A stretch of DNA of 64,000 bases from a virus. The stretch is from positions 66,700-130,699 of IMG/VR virus record IMGVR_UViG_3300023202_000102. The stretch is one strand, 5' to 3'. How positions within the stretch are numbered: the first letter of the stretch is position 1; the number at the start of each line of letters is the position of its first letter. Position numbers and translations under genes: made by a program. The notes under the pieces were generated by a model. It was not told the DNA's origin. It saw nothing but the letters and a program-made list of their open reading frames with translations, and made no database searches. Shown piece by piece: positions 49,586-59,296 of the stretch.

Positions 49586-50025
49586 TGGGTAAAAAATCTA
49601 ATCGATCAAATGGATACCAGTTCTTGTTCGCTGAGCAGCCGTACTCTAATGAGATGATGGCTGAGTTCTCAGAAGCTCAGGGACTTACCGAAAATTATGA
49701 CCCAGAGGACCGGGAGAGACTCTTGGACCTCCGGGAGGAGTTGCATTTGGAGTTTTGGCGCTTAGCAAAGGACAGCCTAACTTCCCGGCAGCTTGAAGTA
49801 ATTCAGCTCTTAGCTCAAGGCTACACCCAGATAGAAATAGCAAAACAGCTGAATGTTAATCAATCCTCCATCACAAAGTCTGTAAATGGCAATTGTGACT
49901 ACCGTAATGGAAAAAAGATTTATGGCGGCGCGAAGAAGAAATTACGCCGTCTAGCAGATAAGGACCCAGATATTCAGGCAATATTCGCGCAGATAGCTGA
50001 GATTCACTCTCAATATGATAGCTGA
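49585..50025 (+). CDS. Sigma-region-4-like helix-turn-helix protein
   Basis: 146 residues. Residues about 64-100 (SLTSRQLEVIQLLAQGYTQI then EIAKQLNVNQSSITK) form a sigma-70 region 4/LuxR-type HTH. No region 2 is seen, so it is either a minimal sigma-like factor or a DNA-binding regulator. As the last gene before the terminator that precedes the virion block, it is a candidate late-gene activator. TAATG overlap with the primase gene. Confidence 0.8.
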   Translation: MGKKSNRSNGYQFLFAEQPYSNEMMAEFSEAQGLTENYDPEDRERLLDLREELHLEFWRLAKDSLTSRQLEVIQLLAQGYTQIEIAKQLNVNQSSITKSVNGNCDYRNGKKIYGGAKKKLRRLADKDPDIQAIFAQIAEIHSQYDS

Positions 50026-50049
50026 TTCGGCACTGCGAGGAACCCTTAT

Positions 50050-50079
50050 AAAGCCCACGCTCAGCCGTGGGCTTTTGTA
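50050..50079 (+). terminator. Rho-independent terminator
   Basis: A perfect 10-bp GC-rich stem (50050-50059 with 50066-50075), 6-base loop, then TTTTGTAATTTT. It separates the replication block from the virion-type block. The following 70 bases must hold a promoter, but I see no convincing consensus. Confidence 0.92.
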
Positions 50080-50150
50080 ATTTTGCTTCTATCACTACTT
50101 TTGCATGGTTTTAGCGCAGACCATTGCCACACTATTTCACTGGAGAATCA

Positions 50151-50957
50151 ATGAAGGATAAGTTTACTGTAGACTTTGATAGCTTGGCCTCAACCCTTCT
50201 TCCAAAGAAGGCTCACAGGCTTGCGGACGTAGAAGGCCGAATCGAAAAAGTTGCTTACGATTTGGTACGTTACCGCGACAATGACGACACCGATCAGCTC
50301 TGGAAGATCGAAGAAGGAGCAGATGGCCCTGTCATCGTAGCTCTCTACGGAGACGATGGAGGTCTTGTTGTTGAGTCTGAGAAGGAAGAGAAGACAGACT
50401 GGGATGCTGTTCCGGATAAAACCGCAATGCACATCTACTACAAGAACGAACCTATCGTAACTCTTTCATCTAAGGATTTGGGTATCTCTTCTTTGGAGTT
50501 CAGCCTTGCACGCAAGTGGCTCCCAAAGAAGCTGGCAGCAGATGAGCGGCTCCAGGCTAATCTGCTTACCAAGGTGGCTAGCGCTAGCCGAGCACTCATT
50601 CCTGATCGATTCCCAGAGTTACGTAAGGTTGTAAAGATTGCTGACGAAATGTACAGCACTGACCGAGAGATGTTCATGAAAGATCCCCAGTTTGGATATG
50701 AGCAAGAGCAGCTTGAATGGGAAGATGAAACCGGAGGCGTGGGCATGCTTGGCGAGGGTGATGTCGAACCATCAGAAATGACAGACGAGAAGACCGATGA
50801 AGTAACAGTTGATGACTTTATGGGTCTTGTAGATCAGCTTTACGGCATGTCTGAGGAGAAGCAGAAGGAGTTCAAGCCTTCCCTTGTAAAGCTTTATAAA
50901 GCGCTACCTCATGATATGAAAGAAGAAATCACAGAAAGAATGGGGCCACAGGCATAA
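50151..50957 (+). CDS. Hypothetical protein, first gene of the virion-type block
   Basis: 268 residues from ATG 50151 with a GGAG SD. An alpha/beta N-terminal half and an acidic C-terminal third with helices. Internal LLTKVASASRAL resembles helices repeated in neighbouring proteins. No family recognised. Confidence 0.65.
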   Translation: MKDKFTVDFDSLASTLLPKKAHRLADVEGRIEKVAYDLVRYRDNDDTDQLWKIEEGADGPVIVALYGDDGGLVVESEKEEKTDWDAVPDKTAMHIYYKNEPIVTLSSKDLGISSLEFSLARKWLPKKLAADERLQANLLTKVASASRALIPDRFPELRKVVKIADEMYSTDREMFMKDPQFGYEQEQLEWEDETGGVGMLGEGDVEPSEMTDEKTDEVTVDDFMGLVDQLYGMSEEKQKEFKPSLVKLYKALPHDMKEEITERMGPQA

Positions 50958-50968
50958 CGAGGATAACT

Positions 50969-52492
50969 ATGAATCTCCAGGAAATTAGTTTACTGATAAC
51001 AAAGGCAGCTTCCGCTATTGATGCGAATGAGAAGCTCCCACTACCTATCCTTGCAGCAAAGGCCCGCAGGGAAGCACAGGCACGACCAACTGATACTCAG
51101 CTTGTCAATGCCTCACAGGTTCTAACGAAGATGGCCTCAGATAAAACCTTCATTGGTAAGGAAGAGCTTCGTGAGATTGTGAATCGTTTCACAGCATCTC
51201 ACTCTAAGCTTGCTTCTGTATTTGCTGAAGAGCTGGGAAGCCCACAGGCTAAAGTTTCAACCTTCCAACGAGAGGGTGAAGGAGCTACTCTTGAGCAGGA
51301 TTATCAGAGGTTTGCAGACCCAACGCTTTCTAATGCATTGTCTGCAGCTCTTTCTGAGAATCCAACCGAGAAGCTTTATACAGACGCTGCGGCCAAGAGA
51401 GCACATCGTGCAGCTCATGCACAGCTTCTGGCAATCGGTTTTGAGCCAGACAAGATGAGCACCTTCGCAGGACGAGGAGAGTTCATTATCTGTCAGGCAA
51501 CTCACGAGACTCCAAAGGGTCAGGCACATGTACTTGTTCCCGTTGAGATGAGGGATGATAGAGCAATTCTTCCAACCTTATTTCTTTCCCGAGCTGGTTT
51601 CCAGGACATCGAGGCAAAGCCATACGCAGAGCAGATTGTAAGCTCAGCTGGTAAGGCTTTCCGAGTAGATGGCGCTAAGCTTCTTGACGTTCTTGAAAGA
51701 GCAAAGAGAGGCTCTGATGGACCAGTTGATGCGGTTGAGATGGCAGCAATCAAGATTGCATCTGAGGCAGGAGAAGGAGTTCTTCATGATCCAAATAGTG
51801 TTCTTTACAAGGAGCTTGAGGATGTGAAGGAGGATGTTGCTCTTCCACATTACGAAGCTACTGAGGAAGCTAAGTTCGCAGAGACATTGGGCAAGCCAGA
51901 TGGTGTTGCTCGTTTCGTTCACGGTGACCGAGTGGTTGAAGCTGGTCGTTCCATGCTGGTTCGTAAGTTTGCAGAGATGGGATATGGCAATGTTCAGGTC
52001 CGTGTCTCTGATGTTGAAGAGGATAAGATTTTCTATGCCGTTGCTGTAGCAACCACAGCTGGTCTTAAGGTTCCAGTAGAGGTGAACGGCAATATGATTA
52101 TTCCACCTAAGGTTGTTTTTGCTAATGACTTCGTTACTTCTTTTTCTAAGGAAGCAATTGATGAAGTGATTGCGAATGGCGACGGTGGAAACAAGAGGGC
52201 TCTTGCAGCAGCATCTGCTTGCTACGACATGAAGCCAACCGAGCTTCTTGAAGTTGTTAAGGAGTCTGTTGCTGAGGGCAACTACCTACGAGCAGAGGAA
52301 GCTATCAATGTTCTCGGCGAGGTAGATCAGCACGCACAAAAAGTCGCAATTGCGCACATGATGATGAACATCTATGAGCCTGGACAGAAGCCTGAAGGTG
52401 AGATGCAGGAAATGCAGCGTATCGCTAACCAGGAGGTTAAGGATACTCCACAGTTCATGACATCTAAGATCTTCTTTCCAGAAGGAGCATAA
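50969..52492 (+). CDS. Hypothetical 507-residue protein, probable virion-associated
   Basis: Ala-rich, soluble, with a long helical N-terminus (residues 1-90) and several alpha/beta segments. No enzyme motif. Starts after SD GAGGA and ends in a TAATG overlap with the next gene. Expression as part of the structural block is inferred from position and size. Confidence 0.65.
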   Translation: MNLQEISLLITKAASAIDANEKLPLPILAAKARREAQARPTDTQLVNASQVLTKMASDKTFIGKEELREIVNRFTASHSKLASVFAEELGSPQAKVSTFQREGEGATLEQDYQRFADPTLSNALSAALSENPTEKLYTDAAAKRAHRAAHAQLLAIGFEPDKMSTFAGRGEFIICQATHETPKGQAHVLVPVEMRDDRAILPTLFLSRAGFQDIEAKPYAEQIVSSAGKAFRVDGAKLLDVLERAKRGSDGPVDAVEMAAIKIASEAGEGVLHDPNSVLYKELEDVKEDVALPHYEATEEAKFAETLGKPDGVARFVHGDRVVEAGRSMLVRKFAEMGYGNVQVRVSDVEEDKIFYAVAVATTAGLKVPVEVNGNMIIPPKVVFANDFVTSFSKEAIDEVIANGDGGNKRALAAASACYDMKPTELLEVVKESVAEGNYLRAEEAINVLGEVDQHAQKVAIAHMMMNIYEPGQKPEGEMQEMQRIANQEVKDTPQFMTSKIFFPEGA

Positions 52493-55400
52493 TGGCTATT
52501 TCAATGGACCTAAGAGTTCTAGCTAAGAAGCTAGAGAAGAGCAGCGATTCGGTGCTCGCAAAAGCAGCAGAGAAAGGGCAGGATAAACTTGACAGAGTGG
52601 CAGCGGCAGTAGCTGCGGCATCTACTCTTCTTGAAGGTGTGGCTGATGATATGGATGAGAATCCAGAACTCGAAATCACTGAGCGCCAGCTTGATGAGAT
52701 GGCTGCGCTTGCAAGTGCTTTTGATGAGTCTGGAGATCCTCTTCTAAAAAAGCAGGCATCTGTTCTTGATGAAATTCTTCTGTCCATTGCTTCACCAAAG
52801 AATGCGGTTGCCGCAGCTAACAAGGTGAAGGAAGATGAGCTGAAGAGGGTTCGTGAGGAGCGTCGTAGAGCACGCCGTGAGGAAGCTTACGAAGAGCCTG
52901 TAAAAGCACATGCTGAGATGAGCAATCAAAAGGCTCAGGCTAAAGCTGTTGAGCAACAGGTTAAGCGATACATCCCAATGGAAGGACCGCTTCAGACCAG
53001 GTACCCACCAGACCGTCCGGGAGGACACATGACTCGTATTACCGATCATGTATACCAGGATGTATTGACAGGTATTGTTTATGATTTCAAGGCTGGGTAC
53101 AAGACTCAGCGAGGTAACGAGATTCCTGGAGGCTCGGTAGAGAACCAGACTCGTATGCTTGGTGATTACCGTAACCAGGGAGCATCTTTGTTTGAGACTC
53201 GTGAGTCTCTAGTGAATCGTTATGCATCTGGTGGAGAGCTTCATCACCTAAAGAAGTATGCGATGCACAATGAGATTGCTAATGTGCTGATTACTGCGAG
53301 AGATCATGCACCATCATTCTTGGACTACGCCATTGATAAGGCGAATGAGGATGGTCTTTCTACCCAGGAGGTAGCGGATATTCTTTCTACTGCCGACCTT
53401 GCTGATGCAGATACTTTGCTTGCGCCCGTGGCCCCTCCAGCACAGGAGAATCTAGGCGATGAGTTTGATAAGTTCATGACCTTTGAAAATCTTGAGAAGG
53501 TGCTTATGGCTCTCAAAGAGGCTGGCCAGCTTGATCCTATGATGATCAAGGATAAGATTGATGAGGCAAAGGATGTACTAACAAATGAGCAGTACGAATC
53601 TTTGGTAAGTCGCTTTGTTCCAGAGTTTGAAGAGGTTTCTCTTCAACGTCCTGATGAAGGATCCTTTAACCTCACGGACTTTATCTTTGAGGGAGAAGAT
53701 TTTGATGAGGACATGCCGGCTGCAGTTAACTCTGCAGTGGCTGCAACTCAAGAGCTTGCACCACATCTTCTTAAGGAGGTTGTTGCTCTGGCTCGTAAGA
53801 CGTTGAGTGACCAGGCTGTTAAGCAAGTGCTAGCATCTGACTTCAGCACTAAGTTTAGTAAGGCTTCTTTCGGAGAAAAGGCTGAGCTAGACGCTGCAAA
53901 GATTCTTCTTCCAAGATACAAGAAGCTTGGATGGGATTCTGTAATCGCCAAGCACCTTAAGGTGATGGCTTCTTTAGGGGTTAACAAAGAGGCGGTTAGT
54001 AAGATAGGTGACTATTTTTTAGGCGAACTGGGGCCGAATAAGTCTAGGCTCCAGTGTATCCTGAGTCTTGCTGGAGGTGAAGAATTCGCCTGGAATCTTT
54101 ACGACGAGGAAAGTCAGGAGCAGCATGAGCCTGAATTAGATCCTATTGTAGAGGGCGGTGGTGAATTTCCAGAAGAGGAACAAGTACCAGCCCAGCCAGA
54201 GACCGCACCAGAGCAGGTCCCCGAAGGAGAGCCTGGGTATGGTACAGAAGAGCCAAAGCTAAATGATCTTTTTGAAGATGGTGAGGGTGTTAAGCCGGAT
54301 AAGGTTCCTTCATCTAATCTCAAAACACCCCGTGACGATGTTCATGCTTGGGCAAGTGCTTACAATGAGATTGTTCAAGAGAGTAAGGATCAGGAATTTG
54401 AGAATCAGCAAAGCAAGAGTACTTGGTTTACTGACAGAATGCATGATAAAGGTTTTGTTTCTCCTCTAGAAAGAGAAGGTGATAAGACCTGGATGGATAT
54501 TGCTAAGCAGTTGGCAAAGGAAACTCCCAACACAAGCTATGAGAGCGAAGGCTTTAACTGGGAGGACTATCAGTCAAAGCATAATCTTGGTATTACTAGC
54601 GCTCGTCTTCAGAAAATAGAGCAGCAGATTCAGGATACATTTGCAGAAGTAAGAGCTGATGCAAACAAAGCATTCAATGAAATGACGTTCATTGGTAAGG
54701 AAATTCCAATGAGTGTTCGTCAGCTTCCAAAACCTATTCGCGAAGCCGTGTATGATATGATGGCGTCACGAGAATATTCTATTGGTGTGATAGAAAATCT
54801 TCAAAAGATCATCTCAGATTACAATGCTAAGAACAATGCAGAAGTTCCAGTACCTAACCAAAAGGATTTGAAGCAGGCAAGAGAGGCTCTTGGTAACAAC
54901 AAAAAGATGGAAGCCAAGGAGCTTCTTAAGAAGAGAGTGAGTGACCTTAGAAGGTGGAGCGTTAACCAGGTTCTAAAGAAGAACGGCCTTCCAGAAATGT
55001 GGGATGATGTTAGAATCATGCCTAATAGTGACTTCAAAGAAGAGCTAGAAGAGCTGAGCACTGGAAAGTCCAGGTCTGACTTTAAGATGTATCGATCATG
55101 GGACAACACACTTGCCGATGGAAGTGTTGTTGCAGCTCCTTGGCAGACCGGCGCAGGTTACGTTGAAGCTCTAACAGAGGCTTGGCAGCAATTCCCAAAG
55201 AAGGATGAAGATGGCAATACGCTTGATGCTGCGGCTTTAGAGGAACGAGTCCGTAATATCGGTAAGTTCATGGAGTCCAAGGGTTTACTTGATCCTTCCA
55301 CTAAGGTCTTTGGTAACAGAGGCATGCATCAAATGCTGATGGATGCAGCTCCACCAAGGCTTGATAAGTTTGGAAGACCAAAGAGAAACCCAGTGACCAA

Positions 55401-56496
55401 AGAGGTTATGCCAGACCTTAATGCTTTGATGGAGATGGGTGATGATATGGTTGCCGACTATGGTGATATGAAAACACTCTTCACACATCCCGAGGAATAC
55501 ACCAAAGCATTGGCCGAGGGTGAGAAAGCACTTAAGAATAAGGGTGAAAAGCAGCTCCCACCCCCTGTTGAGTTTGATAAGATTGTTGGGTCTATGCATG
55601 AGGCTAAGAGTATTCCTGATAATATCAAGCGTGATATTAGGGATAATCTAGACATGGGTAAGAAAGGTCTTGTGGCTATGCTTGAGTCTAAGTATGGTGA
55701 TGAGTCTGCTGAGGGAGAGCTTGAATCATATGTAAATTCTTACTACAGATTCACCAGAGGTAGTGGCAATAAGATTCGTAATACATTCAAGGGTATCATT
55801 GGGTCTGGACTTAGAGACATTCAATCACAGAACCTTTCCGGTGATGAACTTAAGAAAGCATTGCGCAACCTTTTATCTAAGGCGAAGAAAGAAATCTATG
55901 AGAAGTATTTCTTCCAGAAAGATAGAGATGGCAATCTTGTAGAGGTTCCTGACGAGCAGAAGCCAACCATTCCAAAGGGTGCGTTTGAGGAGATGTTCAA
56001 GGTTATCATTACCAATCAAGCCAGAACTAATCAGTTCAAGAATCAGTGGAGAAAGTTCATGGCTGCAAAAGGCATGGTCTCTCCTTATGATAGGGCCATT
56101 GGTAACTCTAGCTTTAAGCAGCTTGTGTCTAGAAAGAAGGGTCAGTTTGATACTGATTCCAAGGCTGGTCAGGTTGATGGAACTATATCTCCAGATGCTA
56201 AGTTCAAGATGGAGACGGATACAGGGCCTAAGGCAAGTGGAACAACCCCTCTTCAGGATCTTTCCGGATGGAAGGCTGCGCAAGCTAAGGCATTAGCGGG
56301 TATCGATAAGGCTCTTAAAGAAGAAGCAAAATCAGAGATTGCTAAGAGGAAAAATTGGAAGGGAGAAAAGGCTGGCGAGTTCATGAAGAACGTCAACAAA
56401 GCTATGCAAGCAGAGGGGTTTGCTGGAGCATATGAGTATGGCAAAGAGCCTGGTGGAAGGTCAAGGCCTTGGTTCCAGATTGCTAAGAGTATGTAA
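52492..56496 (+). CDS. Very large hypothetical protein (1334 residues), probable virion protein
   Basis: The longest gene in the window. N-terminal Ala/Glu/Lys helices (1-150), an acidic Pro/Glu-rich linker near 540-610, and a long, basic, helical C-terminal half. No Walker, protease, lysozyme or polymerase motif is visible. Long helical proteins of this kind in phages are often internal or ejected virion proteins; this is inference. It lies 6.8 kb upstream of terL. Confidence 0.7.
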   Translation: MAISMDLRVLAKKLEKSSDSVLAKAAEKGQDKLDRVAAAVAAASTLLEGVADDMDENPELEITERQLDEMAALASAFDESGDPLLKKQASVLDEILLSIASPKNAVAAANKVKEDELKRVREERRRARREEAYEEPVKAHAEMSNQKAQAKAVEQQVKRYIPMEGPLQTRYPPDRPGGHMTRITDHVYQDVLTGIVYDFKAGYKTQRGNEIPGGSVENQTRMLGDYRNQGASLFETRESLVNRYASGGELHHLKKYAMHNEIANVLITARDHAPSFLDYAIDKANEDGLSTQEVADILSTADLADADTLLAPVAPPAQENLGDEFDKFMTFENLEKVLMALKEAGQLDPMMIKDKIDEAKDVLTNEQYESLVSRFVPEFEEVSLQRPDEGSFNLTDFIFEGEDFDEDMPAAVNSAVAATQELAPHLLKEVVALARKTLSDQAVKQVLASDFSTKFSKASFGEKAELDAAKILLPRYKKLGWDSVIAKHLKVMASLGVNKEAVSKIGDYFLGELGPNKSRLQCILSLAGGEEFAWNLYDEESQEQHEPELDPIVEGGGEFPEEEQVPAQPETAPEQVPEGEPGYGTEEPKLNDLFEDGEGVKPDKVPSSNLKTPRDDVHAWASAYNEIVQESKDQEFENQQSKSTWFTDRMHDKGFVSPLEREGDKTWMDIAKQLAKETPNTSYESEGFNWEDYQSKHNLGITSARLQKIEQQIQDTFAEVRADANKAFNEMTFIGKEIPMSVRQLPKPIREAVYDMMASREYSIGVIENLQKIISDYNAKNNAEVPVPNQKDLKQAREALGNNKKMEAKELLKKRVSDLRRWSVNQVLKKNGLPEMWDDVRIMPNSDFKEELEELSTGKSRSDFKMYRSWDNTLADGSVVAAPWQTGAGYVEALTEAWQQFPKKDEDGNTLDAAALEERVRNIGKFMESKGLLDPSTKVFGNRGMHQMLMDAAPPRLDKFGRPKRNPVTKEVMPDLNALMEMGDDMVADYGDMKTLFTHPEEYTKALAEGEKALKNKGEKQLPPPVEFDKIVGSMHEAKSIPDNIKRDIRDNLDMGKKGLVAMLESKYGDESAEGELESYVNSYYRFTRGSGNKIRNTFKGIIGSGLRDIQSQNLSGDELKKALRNLLSKAKKEIYEKYFFQKDRDGNLVEVPDEQKPTIPKGAFEEMFKVIITNQARTNQFKNQWRKFMAAKGMVSPYDRAIGNSSFKQLVSRKKGQFDTDSKAGQVDGTISPDAKFKMETDTGPKASGTTPLQDLSGWKAAQAKALAGIDKALKEEAKSEIAKRKNWKGEKAGEFMKNVNKAMQAEGFAGAYEYGKEPGGRSRPWFQIAKSM

Positions 56497-56504
56497 GAGA
56501 TGAA

Positions 56505-57284
56505 ATGGGTAACAGTAAATTTTCAAAGATCGTCGATCATCCAGAGAAGAAAACTATAATCACGAAGCTTGTTAGCGGAGAGAGCCCTAGTACTGTATCT
56601 CGTTACCTCAAAGATAAATACTCCAAGCCAGACGAAGACCATCTAAGAATCCCAGCTACAGTCCTCAAGGAGTTTCTTGAGGGCTATGCCGATCATCACG
56701 GTTACGTTAAGAAAATTGTTCAGCGTCAAGCAGACTCTAAGATGGAGAAGCAGATTGCGGACTCTCTTCTTGACACTCGTGCATGGAAAGATCGTCTCGC
56801 CGATGTAGCTGATAAAGAAATCAACTATTTAGAGAAGCTTGACAACGTGCTAACTATCTTGGAAACAAGAGCTGAGCAGTTGTTTGATATGATGCAGAGC
56901 GATCCTGAGGACACTCGTAAGGTAGATTACGTCTTCACCAAGTACATGGAACTTCTCATGATGGCCATTGAGAAGGGTGATAAGATTCGTAATGATCGTC
57001 CAGATGTTCGTGTTGAGCACACTTACACAGTACAGATGGTTGAGCAACAGACCGTGGCTTTCCAGGAAGCAATTCGTGAGACGCTAGAGCAGATGGGTCC
57101 AGAGCACACTTCGTTGTTTATGGATATCCTTGGACAAAAAATGGCTAAGATGAAGCCACAGATTGATGCACCTCCAACCCCTAACACCAAGCAGTTTGAA
57201 AAAGAAAGGGCCGCTATAGACAAGTTAGATACTGATGTTAGGGAGTTTGATCAGAAGTTCCTGGAGGAAAATCGTGCTGAATGA
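56505..57284 (+). CDS. Terminase small subunit candidate
   Basis: 259 residues. The N-terminal 75 residues (HPEKKTIITKLVSGESPSTV then SRYLKDKY) look like a helix-turn-helix unit, followed by long helices suited to oligomerisation and an acidic, Pro-containing tail. Small terminase proteins combine just such parts, and terL follows 6 kb downstream. No direct family match is claimed. Confidence 0.4.
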   Translation: MGNSKFSKIVDHPEKKTIITKLVSGESPSTVSRYLKDKYSKPDEDHLRIPATVLKEFLEGYADHHGYVKKIVQRQADSKMEKQIADSLLDTRAWKDRLADVADKEINYLEKLDNVLTILETRAEQLFDMMQSDPEDTRKVDYVFTKYMELLMMAIEKGDKIRNDRPDVRVEHTYTVQMVEQQTVAFQEAIRETLEQMGPEHTSLFMDILGQKMAKMKPQIDAPPTPNTKQFEKERAAIDKLDTDVREFDQKFLEENRAE

Positions 57285-59295
57285 TCACTTTAGAAAGCAA
57301 TTCGACTCATCAAATTGTCAGTACCTACCTGATGATATCAAGGATGATGTACTCTCAGACTTTAAAGTGATGTCTCAGATGGGTGTTGATAATGATGAAG
57401 ATCAGAATAAGTTCTTTGTTATCCGTAATCATGTGCCTGAAATCATTCACAGCATGTTCAATCGTCCCGTGAATGATAAGGTGGCGCAAGCGATTGCTGC
57501 AGAAATCTTTAGAAACAGAAAAAAAAGACCCCTAAATTCCCTGTTAGAGTTAATAGAAGCTACTGATTTGGCATTAAAGAAGATGGTGCCACCAAACACA
57601 AGACCAAAGCTGGCATACCCGCAACCTAATATTAAGCAGCAGTTGCCACACTATGATATTGGTAGCTGGGTAGAAGCCACACGTAAAATCTATAGCCTGG
57701 TATCTAGAGGTTATAGTCAATCACAGGCTAAAGATCTGGTGATTAGCAAATGGGAGCCGAGTGAAAAGATGGATTACGAACAGTGGTTAAAGTTCTATAC
57801 AGAGAAAGTTCCTGAGAAATATCCAAAGCTTGCAACTGATCAGGATTTTGGATTCATGGGCGGCTTTCCTATTGCAAGAAGAGATACTGATGAGTTGAGG
57901 GTTATGCCAAATCAGATGGGCATCCCAACTCAGGGTCGTGGAATTAAGTCTCCAGGACCAGGACTTCCACAGGAAGTTTCAGATGTTCGTGATGCTATTG
58001 AGACACAGCGTAGAAAGCTAATCTCTCGATTGAACTCTGCAGAAAAACTATTGTCATCTATGGATGGACAGACCTTTGCTGGTAACGATCAGGAGTTAAT
58101 GCTTAAGCTCCTTCAGGATTTGAAGCGCAGAATTCAAACTGCAAATAAGAGAACGGCCCGATCAACACTTTTTGAAGATCAGATTATCAAAGAGGCTAAT
58201 CGTCTTCAGCTTCATGGAAAGGATAGAGCTGCAGGGTTCTTTTATAAACTTGCGCAGCTTCCCCCACCTCCAGGAGGATTGGATCTTGGACCACCAGGCG
58301 GTGGATTAGACGGACCTCCAAGTGGAGATACAGGTGGCGATTCCGATAGTGACAAACCACCAACAGGCAAAGGGGACAAGAAAGAGACAGAATCCCTTCT
58401 CAAAGAATTCTTTGACAACCTCAAGCGTGGGGTGAATGATAAGGATGATACAATCGAGGAACGTGAAGCTCTTGAGGGCAGGCCAGAGGAAGACCTAGAA
58501 GTTTCTGCACCTCCAGCTGCACCTACTGCAGACGCTGCTCCACCAGCACCTCCCGCAGCACCGGCAACAGCTAGTGCTGATATTGAGGTTATTAAGATTG
58601 GTGATAGGTATGTTAATGCTGATGAGTTCTTGAAGATAGCTCAGCTTCCACCAGAGCCAGAGCCAGCTAAACCGCCACCAGCACCTGGCGCTATGGGCGC
58701 TCCGACACCAGAGGTTCCTGAAAAGAAACCTAAGACAGAAGAAGTTGTTGTTGAGCAGGGCGCAGAGGGTAGGGGCGTTGAAGATCATACAGATGATGTG
58801 ATTGAGGCAGCCCTTAATCAGGTGAGTGTGAATGATGTAATTCATCGTCTTGAGATGCTTGTAAGTATCTACAATCAGCGTGAGATTTCGCGTCAGCTAG
58901 CTATCTTGGATATTATGATGGATAAGCTTGGCATTGCTTCTTACTTCCCATCTCTTGGAGAGTCTATGTCCAAGGCGCTTGAGGCAAACCAGTACATTGG
59001 TAATCGTCTTAGTGACATTCTAACTAAGCTTAAGGGTTCTGTTAATATTCCTGGTGGGCATGATTGGATTGAAAGCCCAAAAAGCAAGGCCAACCCAGAG
59101 ACAGCCGGCCTGAGAAGGTCTCTTGAGCAAGACCAAGTTCAAGAAGAGGAGCGCAAAGAGCTAAGAAAGCAGAAGGATCTGGAAAAGCTCAAGGGCGGTC
59201 CAGAGGCAGGTAAGCCAGCAGCTCCAGCTGGCGCAGCAGAGAACCTGGCAGGCCCGGCAAAAGTAGAGAGAGCACCAAAGATTGATGTGAGGTAA
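57274..59295 (+). CDS. Hypothetical 673-residue protein with Pro/Ala-rich linkers
   Basis: GTG 57274 is chosen because GGAGG lies 7 bases upstream; an ATG at 57235 in frame lacks SD and would overlap the previous gene by 50 bases. Two Pro/Gly/Ala-rich linkers (~330-360 and ~430-500) separate three helical domains. The motifs GFFYKLAQLPP and EFLKIAQLPP repeat within it. No enzyme motif. Probably virion-associated. Confidence 0.65.
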   Translation: MLNDHFRKQFDSSNCQYLPDDIKDDVLSDFKVMSQMGVDNDEDQNKFFVIRNHVPEIIHSMFNRPVNDKVAQAIAAEIFRNRKKRPLNSLLELIEATDLALKKMVPPNTRPKLAYPQPNIKQQLPHYDIGSWVEATRKIYSLVSRGYSQSQAKDLVISKWEPSEKMDYEQWLKFYTEKVPEKYPKLATDQDFGFMGGFPIARRDTDELRVMPNQMGIPTQGRGIKSPGPGLPQEVSDVRDAIETQRRKLISRLNSAEKLLSSMDGQTFAGNDQELMLKLLQDLKRRIQTANKRTARSTLFEDQIIKEANRLQLHGKDRAAGFFYKLAQLPPPPGGLDLGPPGGGLDGPPSGDTGGDSDSDKPPTGKGDKKETESLLKEFFDNLKRGVNDKDDTIEEREALEGRPEEDLEVSAPPAAPTADAAPPAPPAAPATASADIEVIKIGDRYVNADEFLKIAQLPPEPEPAKPPPAPGAMGAPTPEVPEKKPKTEEVVVEQGAEGRGVEDHTDDVIEAALNQVSVNDVIHRLEMLVSIYNQREISRQLAILDIMMDKLGIASYFPSLGESMSKALEANQYIGNRLSDILTKLKGSVNIPGGHDWIESPKSKANPETAGLRRSLEQDQVQEEERKELRKQKDLEKLKGGPEAGKPAAPAGAAENLAGPAKVERAPKIDVR

Positions 59296-59296
59296 T

